From Pseudomonas chlororaphis subsp. piscium (GTDB lineage: Bacteria; Pseudomonadota; Gammaproteobacteria; Pseudomonadales; Pseudomonadaceae): 64,000 bases of DNA. Made by a program: the position numbers and the translations under genes. Each line of letters opens with the position of its first letter. Within the stretch, counting starts at the first letter, position 1. This document shows, piece after piece, positions 42,349-50,585 of the stretch. A model generated the notes under the pieces. That model had not been told where the DNA came from. It saw nothing but the letters and a program-made list of their open reading frames with translations, and searched no databases. The stretch covers positions 1,054,001-1,118,000 of the forward strand of contig NZ_CP027707.1 in NCBI RefSeq assembly GCF_003850345.1, given 5' to 3'.

Positions 42349-43308
42349 ATGCCCGTCATTACTGAACTTGCCCGCCCGGCACAGCCCCTTGGCCAAGCCT
42401 CGCAGGACGATCTGTTTCCAATCCGGGAAGTTTCACGGCTTACGGGGATCAACCCGGTGACCCTGCGGGCCTGGGAGCGTCGTTATGGGCTGATCCAGCC
42501 GACGCGCACCGAAAGTGGGCATCGTTTGTATTCGATGCACGATGTTGAGACAGTCCGCGAGACTCTTGGCTGGATCGACCGTGGTGTCGCGGTCAGCAAG
42601 GTCGGCAAGATCCTCGCCAAGACCCGGGCCGCCCGCGAGGTGCCGCAGGCCCTGCCGGGCGACAGTGAATCGGGCGATTACCTGCAGTGGCAGGGGCAGC
42701 TCAAGCGGGCGGTCGGCGGGTTCGACGAACCGCACCTGGAGCGGCTGTACGGCCAGATCTTCTCCAGCTATTCGCTGTCGGTGGTGTTCCAGGACATCCT
42801 CATGCCGTTCTGGCGGCAGCTGGCGCAGCACCAGGAGCCTTACGGCCACACCAGCGAATGGCTGTTCCTGGATAACTTCCTGCGTTCGAGGATCTCCCAG
42901 CGCCTGCTGTTGCAGCGCGGCAACCAGGCGCGCCCGGTGCTGCTGGCGGCGCTTGCCGGGCAATGCCGGGAGCTGGAGTTGCTGGTGGCGGCGCTGATGC
43001 TGGGCAGTGCTGAAGTGGAAGTCCGGGTGCTGGCGCTGGGGCAGCCGTTCGACGAACTGACCCTGGTCTGCGAGAAGATCAAGCCCCAGGCGCTGGTGCT
43101 GTTTTCCAATCACGCCCCGGCGCCGGAACTGCCTCGGCGTTTGAATCGCCTGGCGCTGACCCTGGAGTGTCCGCTGATGCTGGCGGGGGATGTCGCCGAG
43201 TTGGCCCAGGACAGCCTGAGCGCTTCGCCGGTGGGCTGCCTGGGCAATGACGGGCGTTTGATGATGCAGCGCCTGCGGCAGTTTCTCAGCGGTACGCTCG
43301 ATACCTGA
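42349..43308 (+). CDS. MerR family regulator, class II LitR/PplR type
   Basis: A 319-residue regulator with an N-terminal MerR helix-turn-helix (IREVSRLTGINPVTLRAWERRYGLI, near residues 25-50). The roughly 200-residue C-terminus resembles the cobalamin-binding domain of CarH/LitR. The B12-ligand histidine motif (DxHxxG-like) is not present; that segment reads AGQCRELELL. This is the pattern of class II LitR proteins (PplR1-3 in P. putida), which act with short LOV photoreceptors instead of B12. A LOV gene lies 0.7 kb away. Start 42349 is used; an upstream frame adds 23 doubtful residues. Confidence 0.88.
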   Translation: MPVITELARPAQPLGQASQDDLFPIREVSRLTGINPVTLRAWERRYGLIQPTRTESGHRLYSMHDVETVRETLGWIDRGVAVSKVGKILAKTRAAREVPQALPGDSESGDYLQWQGQLKRAVGGFDEPHLERLYGQIFSSYSLSVVFQDILMPFWRQLAQHQEPYGHTSEWLFLDNFLRSRISQRLLLQRGNQARPVLLAALAGQCRELELLVAALMLGSAEVEVRVLALGQPFDELTLVCEKIKPQALVLFSNHAPAPELPRRLNRLALTLECPLMLAGDVAELAQDSLSASPVGCLGNDGRLMMQRLRQFLSGTLDT

Positions 43309-43338
43309 GCTCATGCCCAAGTCGCGAAAAACGCGACC

Positions 43339-43977
43339 TCAGACGTGCAGGTTGGGGTGTGCCAGACGGTGCTGCTGCAGGATGAACTGGCGCAGGCGCT
43401 CGGTTTCATCCGTGTCGCTCTGGTTCAACCTATAGGCATAGAAGCCGGCGTCGGTCTGGCGTTCGAGGCGGCCACGCAGGGCGATGCGCTCGTAGCCCGA
43501 CGGGCTGAACCACTGGGCGAACTGTTTTGGTGGTTTGGCCCGGTTGCGAATCTCCAGCAACACGCTGTTGAACGACACTTCATGCACCCACAGCGCGGTG
43601 GGCTGCCCCTTGGCGTTTTCCAAGGCCACTGGCTCGTCCAGCGTCAGGCGCCATGGGCGGACCCTCGGCCCGTCCTCGAAGATGCTCGGCACGCCCAGGC
43701 GCAGATGCAGGGCGTGGAATTCGTCTTCCACCAGGTGCAGGGGAAAGGTCATCTGCTGGTTTTCAAAATGCGCCTGGATGGTCACTTGCTCGTTGGCCGC
43801 CAGGCGGGTGAGCAGGTCGCGGATTTGTGAGCCCCCGTTGACCAGCAGGCTCGAGTTCGCATCCCGCACGTTGAGTTGCGGGTTGTGCTGCATGGTCTGA
43901 ATGAAGTCCAGTTCATCCTGGGTGAGGAGAGCGTCACGGCGCATGATGTTGCTCGAAGGAGAAAGTGACAAAATCAT
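43339..43977 (-). CDS. Unrecognised 212-residue protein in the LOV operon
   Basis: I do not recognise this protein firmly. It has a repeating beta-rich character, with IRDLLTRLAANEQVTIQ followed by an LHLVEDEF strand. This faintly recalls the YcgR-N/PilZ flagellar-brake fold, but no RxxxR c-di-GMP motif is visible. Two starts are possible: 43977 and 43944 (MRRDALL); neither has a strong Shine-Dalgarno sequence. It follows the LOV gene by 22 bases on the same strand, so it is likely co-transcribed, and it converges on the PplR-like gene. Confidence 0.75.
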   Translation of the reverse strand: MILSLSPSSNIMRRDALLTQDELDFIQTMQHNPQLNVRDANSSLLVNGGSQIRDLLTRLAANEQVTIQAHFENQQMTFPLHLVEDEFHALHLRLGVPSIFEDGPRVRPWRLTLDEPVALENAKGQPTALWVHEVSFNSVLLEIRNRAKPPKQFAQWFSPSGYERIALRGRLERQTDAGFYAYRLNQSDTDETERLRQFILQQHRLAHPNLHV

Positions 43978-43999
43978 TGGTGATTAAGCGTACTGACAA

Positions 44000-44473
44000 C
44001 TAATTCGGCATCTTGTTAGAGCCGCTCGTCGCCTGGAAAACGGCGAGTTCCGCACGGGCTTCGGCCAGCTCCTTTTCCACCTGCGCCAGCCGTTGCTGGG
44101 CCTTGACCTGGGCCGTCACATCTTTCTGCACACCGACAAAATAGGTCAACTGGTCGCTTTCGTTGAACACCGGAGTGATCGACAGCTCGTTCCAGAAGTG
44201 ACTGCCGTCCTTGCGGTAGTTGCGCAGCACCTGGCGGCAGGGCTGGCCGCTCTCCAGGGCCTGGCGAATCAGCGGGATTCCCGGTTGATCACGGTCGCCC
44301 GACTGGAGAAAGCGACAGTCCTGATAAAGCACTTCGTCGGCGCTGTAGCCGGTGAGTCGTTCGAACGCCGGGTTCACGTAGATGATGATGTTGTCTTCGC
44401 CTTCCTGTTCGGCAACGACGATCCCGTCATTGGAGGCGTTGATCACCAGTTGCAGCAGGTGGGCGTTGATCAT
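44000..44473 (-). CDS. Short LOV blue-light photoreceptor (PpSB-LOV type)
   Basis: A 157-residue single-domain LOV protein. The photoactive cysteine is C53 in YQDCRFLQ, the same spacing as in P. putida PpSB1-LOV. Other flavin-pocket elements follow: NYRKDGSHFWNELSITP and YFVGVQKDVT. A C-terminal helix (about residues 122-150, QVKAQQRLAQVEKELAEARAE) forms the signalling Jalpha coiled coil. It has no output domain, so it must act through a partner, most likely the neighbouring PplR-like MerR protein. The ATG at 44473 is chosen over 44509. Confidence 0.93.
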   Translation of the reverse strand: MINAHLLQLVINASNDGIVVAEQEGEDNIIIYVNPAFERLTGYSADEVLYQDCRFLQSGDRDQPGIPLIRQALESGQPCRQVLRNYRKDGSHFWNELSITPVFNESDQLTYFVGVQKDVTAQVKAQQRLAQVEKELAEARAELAVFQATSGSNKMPN

Positions 44474-44628
44474 CGGGAGCTTCCGCAAGCGATCGGCAGG
44501 TGGCGGCAATTCTAAGACATGGCGCGAAGCTGTCCACTGGCCATTATGGGTAAATCGCGCTACAAGGCTGGATTTTTTCGCGCAACTGTTAATATCCCAG
44601 TCTTTTACTCAGCTTCAGGAACAGATTG

Positions 44629-45084
44629 ATGAAAGTCGCCATCCTTTCCGGCTCGGTGTACGGCACGGCTGAAGAAGTCGCCCGGCACGCCGCCAAGCTC
44701 CTCAATGCCGCAGGTTTCGAGGCCTGGCACAACCCGCGCGCGACCCTGGCGGACGTCCAGGCATTCGGCCCCGAGGCTTTCCTGGCCGTGACCTCGACCA
44801 CCGGCATGGGCGAGCTGCCGGACAACCTGCTGCCGCTGTATTCGGCCATTCGCGATCAACTGCCGGCGGCCTGGCGCGGTTTGCCCGGCGCGGTGATCGG
44901 CCTGGGCGATTCGAGCTATGGCGACACCTTCTGTGGCGGTGGCGAGCAGATGCGCGAGCTGTTCGCCGAGCTGGGCGTGCGGGAAGTGCTGGAAATGCTG
45001 CGCCTGGACGCCAGCGAAAGCGTGACCCCGGAAACCGACGCCGAGCCTTGGCTGGCCGAACTGATCAGCGCTCTGCGCGGCTGA
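44629..45084 (+). CDS. Flavodoxin
   Basis: A 151-residue flavodoxin. The FMN phosphate loop SGSVYGTAEEVA is at residues 7-18, and GLGDSSYGDTFCGGG binds the isoalloxazine ring. It resembles the MioC/YqcA branch. It transfers electrons, but its partner is unknown. The start at 44629 is three bases after a TTG alternative and has an AGGA at 44617-44620. It is divergent from the LOV gene and its end overlaps the LysR gene by 20 bases on the opposite strand. Confidence 0.92.
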   Translation: MKVAILSGSVYGTAEEVARHAAKLLNAAGFEAWHNPRATLADVQAFGPEAFLAVTSTTGMGELPDNLLPLYSAIRDQLPAAWRGLPGAVIGLGDSSYGDTFCGGGEQMRELFAELGVREVLEMLRLDASESVTPETDAEPWLAELISALRG

Positions 45085-45961
45085 CCGGCCGCTCGCGCAG
45101 CAGCGCTAGCCAGGCTTGCGCGGCCTTGGACAGATAGGCGCCCTGACGCCAGATGAAGGCGATGTCCCAGCGCAGGTAGTCGGGTGCTTTCAGCGTCAGG
45201 CGCACCACGCCGGGCCGGACCAGGCCGCGCGCCACCACGCTGGGCAACAGCACCACGCCTTGCCCGGCGGCCACCAGGGCGGCGAGAAAGTCCGCCTGGC
45301 CGCTGCGCCCACCTTCCTTCGGGGTGAACCCCACCTGCTGACAGGCCTGCAACAACCGGTCGTTGAGCACAAAGCTACGCTGATAAAGCAGGAACGGCGT
45401 ATCTGCCAACTCCTCCAGGCGCACCTGGGCCTTGATCGCCAGCGGATGATCGGCCGGTAGCAAGGCATCCAGCGGTTCGTCGCAGAACGGCTGGTAAGCG
45501 AAGGTCGGATCCTTGGGCGTCAGGCTGCCGCCGATTTCCAATTCCCCGTTGAGCACCGCCTGCTCGATGTTCAGGCTGCCGCCTTCCAGCAGCTGCACGC
45601 TGATGTTCGGGTAGCGTCGGCGGTACTCGGCGAACAGGCTGGCGAACAGTGCGTCGCTGCCCAGCAGGGGCAGACCCAGGCGTAATTCCCCACGGGCCAA
45701 CAGGCTCAGGTCGTCCAACTCGCTGAGCAACTCGTTGCGCAGGCGCAGCATGCCTTCGGCGCGTTGCAGCACCACGCTGCCGGCGGCGGTGAGGTGAATG
45801 TGCGAGCCCTGTCGATCCAGCAATGGTGTGCCCAGGCTCTGCTCCAGCTGGGCGATCTGCTTGCTCACCGCCGATTGGCTGATGTGCAGGGTCTTGGCGG
45901 CCTGGGTGAAGCCGCCCTGGTGAATCACTTCGACAAAGCTGCGCAGCTGTTTGAAGTCCAT
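45065..45961 (-). CDS. LysR family regulator, CidR-like
   Basis: A 298-residue LysR regulator with an N-terminal winged helix (MDFKQLRSFVEVIHQGGFTQ, with AAKTLHISQSAVSKQI) and a substrate-binding domain. It starts at 45961 (ATG), nine codons inside the longer frame. It lies divergent from cidA, with 110 bases between the starts, so it is probably the regulator of the cidAB-like operon. Its end overlaps the flavodoxin gene by 20 bases. Confidence 0.9.
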   Translation of the reverse strand: MDFKQLRSFVEVIHQGGFTQAAKTLHISQSAVSKQIAQLEQSLGTPLLDRQGSHIHLTAAGSVVLQRAEGMLRLRNELLSELDDLSLLARGELRLGLPLLGSDALFASLFAEYRRRYPNISVQLLEGGSLNIEQAVLNGELEIGGSLTPKDPTFAYQPFCDEPLDALLPADHPLAIKAQVRLEELADTPFLLYQRSFVLNDRLLQACQQVGFTPKEGGRSGQADFLAALVAAGQGVVLLPSVVARGLVRPGVVRLTLKAPDYLRWDIAFIWRQGAYLSKAAQAWLALLRERPVSRAER

Positions 45962-46071
45962 GTTTTGGGTCCGTGCTCTGAATTCCATTCTGGAATGACT
46001 TCCAGTCTAACAATTCGCTTCGGTGATGGCAGGTGCTTGCATAAAATGCAGGCCTGCGAGGACCGAATTCC

Positions 46072-46458
46072 ATGAACGCTTCCACCTTGAAACACCTGGG
46101 TCGCCTGTTATCCGAACTGGCGGTGTTGCTGGCTATTTATCTGTTCGGCTGCCAGCTGGCCGGGTGGCTGGCGTGGCCGATTCCTGGCGGGGTGATCGGC
46201 CTGGCCCTGCTGCTGTTGACGTTCGCCCTGGGCTGGGTCAAGCCGGCGGCATTGCAGATGGGCGCGGGCCTGCTGATGGCCGAGATGCTGCTGTTCTTCA
46301 TTCCGGCGCTGATGAGCCTGCTGGACTACGGCGGCCTGCTGCGCCAGGACGGCTGGCGGATCCTGCTGGTGATCGGCGTCAGTACGCTGATGGTGATGCT
46401 GGTCACCGCGTTCACGGTGGAATGGGTGTGCCGTTGGAGAATGCGCCATGACGCTTGA
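46072..46458 (+). CDS. CidA/LrgA family holin-like protein
   Basis: A 128-residue, four-helix hydrophobic protein with the family segment LAWPIPGGVIGLALLLL. CidA proteins resemble holins and can affect murein hydrolysis, autolysis and biofilm death; some act as transporters of pyruvate or lactate by-products. It overlaps the cidB-like gene by 11 bases and is divergent from a LysR gene of CidR type. Confidence 0.9.
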   Translation: MNASTLKHLGRLLSELAVLLAIYLFGCQLAGWLAWPIPGGVIGLALLLLTFALGWVKPAALQMGAGLLMAEMLLFFIPALMSLLDYGGLLRQDGWRILLVIGVSTLMVMLVTAFTVEWVCRWRMRHDA

Positions 46459-47134
46459 GCCCATGCCGATGTTCTGGCTGTTGCTGACACTCGCGGCCTA
46501 TCTGTTCAGTCGCTGGATCTACCGGCGCACCGGGCGCTACCTGCTGTCGCCGCTGATCCTGGTGCCGGCCCTGTTGCTGGCGATCGCCCTGCCGCTGCAC
46601 ACCGCCTATGCCGAATACTCCGCCAATACCCACTGGCTGATGCTGGTGCTGGGGCCGGTCACCGTGGCCTTCGCGGTGCCGATCTGGCAGCAGCGGCAAC
46701 TGTTGATGCGTCATTGGTCGGCATTGCTCCTGGGCATGCTGGCGGGCAGCGCGGCGTCCATCGCCAGCTCCTTCGGACTGGCGCGGGTGCTGGCCCTGGA
46801 CAGCTCGGTGACTATGTCCCTGGTGCCGCGTTCGATCACCACTCCCTTCGCCATGCCGCTGGCCCATGACCTGGGCGGCGTGCCCGAACTGACGGCAGTG
46901 TTCGTGATGTTCACCGGGGTGTTCGGCGCCATGCTCGGCGGTGTCTTGCTCAAGTGGCTACCGCTGCGCAGCGCCCTGGCTCGCGGTGCTTTGTTCGGGG
47001 TCGGCGCCCACGGCGCCGGGGTCAGCCGCGCCCATGAAGTGGGTGGTGAAGAGGGCTCGGTGGCGGGGCTGGTGATGGTTCTCACAGGCCTGCTGAACCT
47101 GTTCGCCGCCCCTTTATTGGCGTCGTTGCTTTGA
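46448..47134 (+). CDS. CidB/LrgB family membrane protein
   Basis: A 228-residue protein with about six membrane helices. The conserved LVPRSITTPFAMPLA and GVGAHGAGVSRAHEVG segments define the LrgB/CidB family. It is the partner of the CidA-like protein, with overlapping reading frames. The two are likely regulated by the divergent LysR gene. Confidence 0.93.
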   Translation: MTLEPMPMFWLLLTLAAYLFSRWIYRRTGRYLLSPLILVPALLLAIALPLHTAYAEYSANTHWLMLVLGPVTVAFAVPIWQQRQLLMRHWSALLLGMLAGSAASIASSFGLARVLALDSSVTMSLVPRSITTPFAMPLAHDLGGVPELTAVFVMFTGVFGAMLGGVLLKWLPLRSALARGALFGVGAHGAGVSRAHEVGGEEGSVAGLVMVLTGLLNLFAAPLLASLL

Positions 47135-47168
47135 CGTTTGACCTGTACCAATTGGAACTAAAATGACC

Positions 47169-47187
47169 ACTGACTCGCTCGGTCAGT
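47169..47187 (+). promoter_or_regulatory. Inverted repeat upstream of the aldolase operon
   Basis: ACTGAC-TCGCTCG-GTCAGT has six-base perfect arms and a seven-base centre. It lies 102 bases before the aldolase start. The dyad is typical of a TetR-type operator, but no TetR gene is adjacent and the regulator is unknown. Confidence 0.4.
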
Positions 47188-47288
47188 AAGCTGGCTGCCA
47201 AGGCAACTACCTGAACCCGAGGGGCTGACTAGACTGATCCCCACGTCCAAAAAAAATAATAAAAACTGCCGTCACTGAGGTCCTTGCC

Positions 47289-48071
47289 GTGAGCCTATCC
47301 TCCGTTCAGCCGACATCGAGTGTGAAAGACCTGGTCAGTGCCGCCGAATGGCAAACCCGCGTCGATCTGGCCGCCTGCTATCGCCTGGTGGCGATGCATG
47401 GCTGGGACGATCTGATCTTCACCCATATCTCCGCCAAGGTCCCTGGCACCGAAGATTTCCTGATCAACCCATTCGGCCTGATGTTCCATGAGATCACTGC
47501 CTCCAGCCTGGTGAAGGTCGACCAGGCCGGCAACAAGCTGATGGACAGCCCTTACGAGATCAACCCCGCCGGCTACACCATCCACAGCGCCGTGCACGAA
47601 GTGCGGCACGATGTGGCCTGCGTGCTGCACACCCACACCGCGGCCGGGGTCGCGGTGTCCGCGCAGCAGCAGGGGGTGTTGCCCATCAGCCAGCAATCGC
47701 TGTTCGTGCTGTCGAGCCTGGCCTATCACGCCTATGAAGGCGTGGCCCTGAACCATGAGGAAAAAGCCCGGCTGCAGGCCGACCTCGGCGACAACAATTT
47801 CCTCATGCTGCACAACCACGGTCTGCTGACCTGTGGCGGCACCATCGCCGACACCTTCCTGATGATGTTCACCTTCCAGCGCGCCTGCGAGATCCAGGTG
47901 CTGGCGCAGAACGGCGCGGCGCAACTGATCGCCATCGAGCCGCAGATTCTGGCCGGGGCCAAGGCGATGATCGCCGGGGTCACCAAAAGCGCTCAAGGCA
48001 TGGGCGGCGCGCTGGCATGGCCGGCACTGCTGCGCAAACTCGATAAACAAGACATGGGTTATAAACTCTGA
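47289..48071 (+). CDS. Class II aldolase/adducin family protein
   Basis: A 260-residue zinc-dependent class II aldolase-fold protein. Metal-ligand histidines are in VLHTHTAAGV and MLHNHGLLTC. Such proteins cleave fuculose- or ribulose-phosphates, but many act on unrelated substrates, so the function is open. The start is a GTG at 47289. It overlaps the hydrolase gene by one base (TGATG), so both are made together. Confidence 0.88.
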   Translation: MSLSSVQPTSSVKDLVSAAEWQTRVDLAACYRLVAMHGWDDLIFTHISAKVPGTEDFLINPFGLMFHEITASSLVKVDQAGNKLMDSPYEINPAGYTIHSAVHEVRHDVACVLHTHTAAGVAVSAQQQGVLPISQQSLFVLSSLAYHAYEGVALNHEEKARLQADLGDNNFLMLHNHGLLTCGGTIADTFLMMFTFQRACEIQVLAQNGAAQLIAIEPQILAGAKAMIAGVTKSAQGMGGALAWPALLRKLDKQDMGYKL

Positions 48072-48973
48072 TGCCTATGGCCGAGATTCCTCTGTGCGTG
48101 TGGCGCAAGCGCGGACATAGCTTCGTGTTTCGCGGCCATGCCATTCGCTACTGGACCGCGGGGCAGGGCGAGCCGCTGCTGTTGATCCACGGTTTTCCCA
48201 CCGCTGCCTGGGACTGGCATTACCTCTGGCAACCCCTGGCCCAGCGCTATCGAGTGATCGCCTGCGACATGCTGGGGTTTGGCGATTCGGCCAAGCCGCG
48301 GAACCACGAGTACAGCCTGCTGGAACAGGCGGACCTGCAACAGGCCTTGCTCGAACACTTGGGTGTCGATAGCCCCGTACACCTGCTGGCCCACGACTAT
48401 GGCGACAGCGTCGCCCAGGAAATGCTCGCCCGGCGCTACGAAGACCGCTGCGACATGGCCAGCTGTGTCTTCCTCAATGGCGGCCTGTTCCCGGAAACCC
48501 ATCGTCCGGTGTTGACGCAGAAGCTGCTGCTCAGCCCGTTGGGCTGGATGCTTGGCCGCGTCTTCAGCCGTGAGGGCCTGGCCAAGAGTTTCACCCAGAT
48601 CTTCGGCCCGCAGACCCGGCCCAGTGAAAGCGCGCTGGATGATTTCTGGAGCCTGGTGGAGGCCAATAACGGGCCGCGGATCCTGCACAAGCTGATCGGC
48701 TACATTCCCGAGCGCCGGGTGCAGCGCGACCGCTGGGTGAGTGCGATGCAGCGCGGTGAGGTGCCGCTACGGGTGATCGACGGCGCGGTGGATCCGATTT
48801 CCGGGGCGCACATGGTCGAGCGTTACTGCGAACTGATCCCCTCCCCGGATACCGTGCTGCTGGCCGGTATCGGCCACTACCCGCAGACCGAAGCACCGGT
48901 CCAGGTGCTCAAGCACTATCTGGCCTTTCGCGACAGCCTGGAGTTTCCACCGCAAAAGCGGGCCTGCTCCTGA
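48071..48973 (+). CDS. Alpha/beta hydrolase with Asp nucleophile (MEST/epoxide-hydrolase-like)
   Basis: A 300-residue alpha/beta hydrolase. The oxyanion-hole region is IHGFPTAAWDW. The nucleophile elbow carries Asp (D109 in LLAHDYGDSVAQ) where lipases have Ser. The acid and base of the triad are probably D241 and H269 (GIGHYPQ). An Asp nucleophile is the mark of epoxide hydrolases, haloalkane dehalogenases and vertebrate MEST-like proteins. The substrate is unknown. It is coupled to the aldolase-fold gene. Confidence 0.88.
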   Translation: MPMAEIPLCVWRKRGHSFVFRGHAIRYWTAGQGEPLLLIHGFPTAAWDWHYLWQPLAQRYRVIACDMLGFGDSAKPRNHEYSLLEQADLQQALLEHLGVDSPVHLLAHDYGDSVAQEMLARRYEDRCDMASCVFLNGGLFPETHRPVLTQKLLLSPLGWMLGRVFSREGLAKSFTQIFGPQTRPSESALDDFWSLVEANNGPRILHKLIGYIPERRVQRDRWVSAMQRGEVPLRVIDGAVDPISGAHMVERYCELIPSPDTVLLAGIGHYPQTEAPVQVLKHYLAFRDSLEFPPQKRACS

Positions 48974-49187
48974 GAGACCCGCGCTGTCCCTAGCGACCGC
49001 CGTTCTGCGACCTTGGCCTGTAAACGCCAGGCGCTAGTGCGCCCCGCCACATCGTTACCCCTCGATCATCCCCCTGCCTTATTGCGCACCATTCAGCTTC
49101 AGCCGTGTTTATTGTGACCGCCAGCCGTGTGCCTGACACTCGAAGCCATTGTCCGTCTGTTGTCCATCTGGCCTGTGGGAGTTCGGT

Positions 49188-50099
49188 ATGAGTGAGTCTG
49201 TGCGCTTCGAGAATAAAGTCGTGATCGTCACCGGTGCCGGCGGCGGTCTGGGGCAGGCTCACGCATTGCTGTTCGCCAGGCACGGGGCGAAGGTCCTGGT
49301 CAACGACCTGGGCGGCTCGACCCAGGGCGAGGGCGCCAATGCCTCGGCGGCGGACCGGGTGGTGGCGCAGATTCGCGAAGCCGGCGGCATCGCCGAGGCC
49401 AACCACGACTCGGTGACCGACGGCGACAAGATCGTGCAGAACGCCCTGGATGCCTTCGGCCGCGTGGATGTGGTGGTGAACAACGCCGGCATCCTGCGCG
49501 ACAAGACCTTCCACAAGATGGAAGACGCCGATTGGGACCTGGTGTACCGCGTCCACGTCGAAGGCGCCTACAAGGTGACCCGCGCCGCCTGGCCGCACAT
49601 GCGCGAGCAGGGTTATGGGCGGGTGATCTTCACCGCGTCCACGTCCGGCATCTACGGCAACTTCGGCCAGTCCAACTACGGCATGGCCAAGCTCGGCCTC
49701 TACGGCCTGACCCGCACCCTGGCCATCGAAGGCCGCAAGAGCAACATCCTGGTCAACGCCATCGCGCCAACCGGTGGCACGCGGATGACCGAAGGGTTGA
49801 TCCCGCCGCAGGTGTTCGAGCAACTCAAGCCGGAGCTGGTCAGCCCGCTGGTGGTGTACCTGGGCAGCGAGAACTGCCAGGAGACGTCCGGTCTGTTCGA
49901 AGTCGGCGGTGGCTGGATGGGCAAGGTGCGCTGGGAGCGCAGCCTGGGCCTGGGCTTCGATCCGCGTGAAGGTTTCTCCCCGGAAGATGTCGCCGCCAAC
50001 TGGCAGCAGATCTGCGACTTCGAAGGCGCGGCGCACCCCAAGGACAATATCGAAGCCCTGAGAGAGATGATGCAGAACCTGCAGAAATACACGATCTGA
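49188..50099 (+). CDS. Short-chain dehydrogenase, MFE-2 hydroxyacyl-CoA dehydrogenase type
   Basis: A 303-residue SDR. The cofactor motif VTGAGGGLGQ is at 14-23, NNAG follows, and the catalytic residues are S151/S153, Y164 and K168 in STSGIYGNFGQSNYGMAKLG. Length and the tail (GGGWMGKVRWERS) match the dehydrogenase domain of peroxisomal multifunctional enzyme type 2, which oxidises 3-hydroxyacyl-CoA. Use in fatty-acid or sterol side-chain breakdown is inferred. The start at 49188 is taken; 13 upstream codons are doubtful. The 214-base gap before it shows no clear motif. Confidence 0.9.
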   Translation: MSESVRFENKVVIVTGAGGGLGQAHALLFARHGAKVLVNDLGGSTQGEGANASAADRVVAQIREAGGIAEANHDSVTDGDKIVQNALDAFGRVDVVVNNAGILRDKTFHKMEDADWDLVYRVHVEGAYKVTRAAWPHMREQGYGRVIFTASTSGIYGNFGQSNYGMAKLGLYGLTRTLAIEGRKSNILVNAIAPTGGTRMTEGLIPPQVFEQLKPELVSPLVVYLGSENCQETSGLFEVGGGWMGKVRWERSLGLGFDPREGFSPEDVAANWQQICDFEGAAHPKDNIEALREMMQNLQKYTI

Positions 50100-50118
50100 A
50101 GCAGCCCGCCGGCCGACC

Positions 50119-50147
50119 CGTACAGCCGTGGCCCGCGCGGCTGTACG
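50119..50147 (+). terminator. Hairpin after the SDR gene
   Basis: A perfect ten-pair stem CGTACAGCCG / CGGCTGTACG with a nine-base loop follows the SDR stop by 19 bases. There is no T tract, so it may be a weak or Rho-assisted terminator. Confidence 0.45.
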
Positions 50148-50204
50148 CCTTATGCGTGGATCACTATGCTCGTCGGATATCGACCGCATAAGGACACGCA
50201 GCCC

Positions 50205-50558
50205 ATGTACGAATCCAAGACCCAGCCGCTGTTATCGCGCCTGTTGTTTCTGCGCCGCTTGTTTCTGCACGTCCTGGCCACCCTGGGCCTGATCGGTATC
50301 TCGCTGTTGCTGGGGATCGCCGGGCATCTGTATTTCGAGCCGGGTGTCAGCGGCTACGACGCCTTGTTCAACGCCGCGATGATGCTCGGCGGCATCGGGC
50401 CCGCGGCCATGCCCGCCACGGCGGGGGGCAAGCTGTTCTTCGCCAGCTACGGCCTCTATACCAACCTGGTGTTCGTCGCCGCCTTCGGCCTGATCCTGGC
50501 GCCGGTGGCCCATCGTTTGTTGCATCGTTTCCATTGCGACGGCGACCAGGCGCCTTGA
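50205..50558 (+). CDS. Small two-helix membrane protein with pore-like loop
   Basis: A 117-residue protein (130 if the ATG at 50166 is used). Two membrane helices lie at about residues 22-43 and 80-103. Between them, NAAMMLGGIGP forms a short Gly-rich loop, vaguely similar to the pore loop of two-helix potassium channels but without TVGYG. The C-terminus is basic (HRLLHRFH). The function is unknown. It lies directly upstream, on the opposite strand, of the candidate small RNA. Confidence 0.75.
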   Translation: MYESKTQPLLSRLLFLRRLFLHVLATLGLIGISLLLGIAGHLYFEPGVSGYDALFNAAMMLGGIGPAAMPATAGGKLFFASYGLYTNLVFVAAFGLILAPVAHRLLHRFHCDGDQAP

Positions 50559-50585
50559 GCGCCAACCGGACTTTCTCCCGGGCAT

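Noticed and set aside
43321..43337. GTCGCG-AAAAA-CGCGAC hairpin between the PplR-like and LOV-operon genes as a terminator
   Set aside because: The stem has only six pairs and there is no T tract on either strand; it may still help convergent termination.
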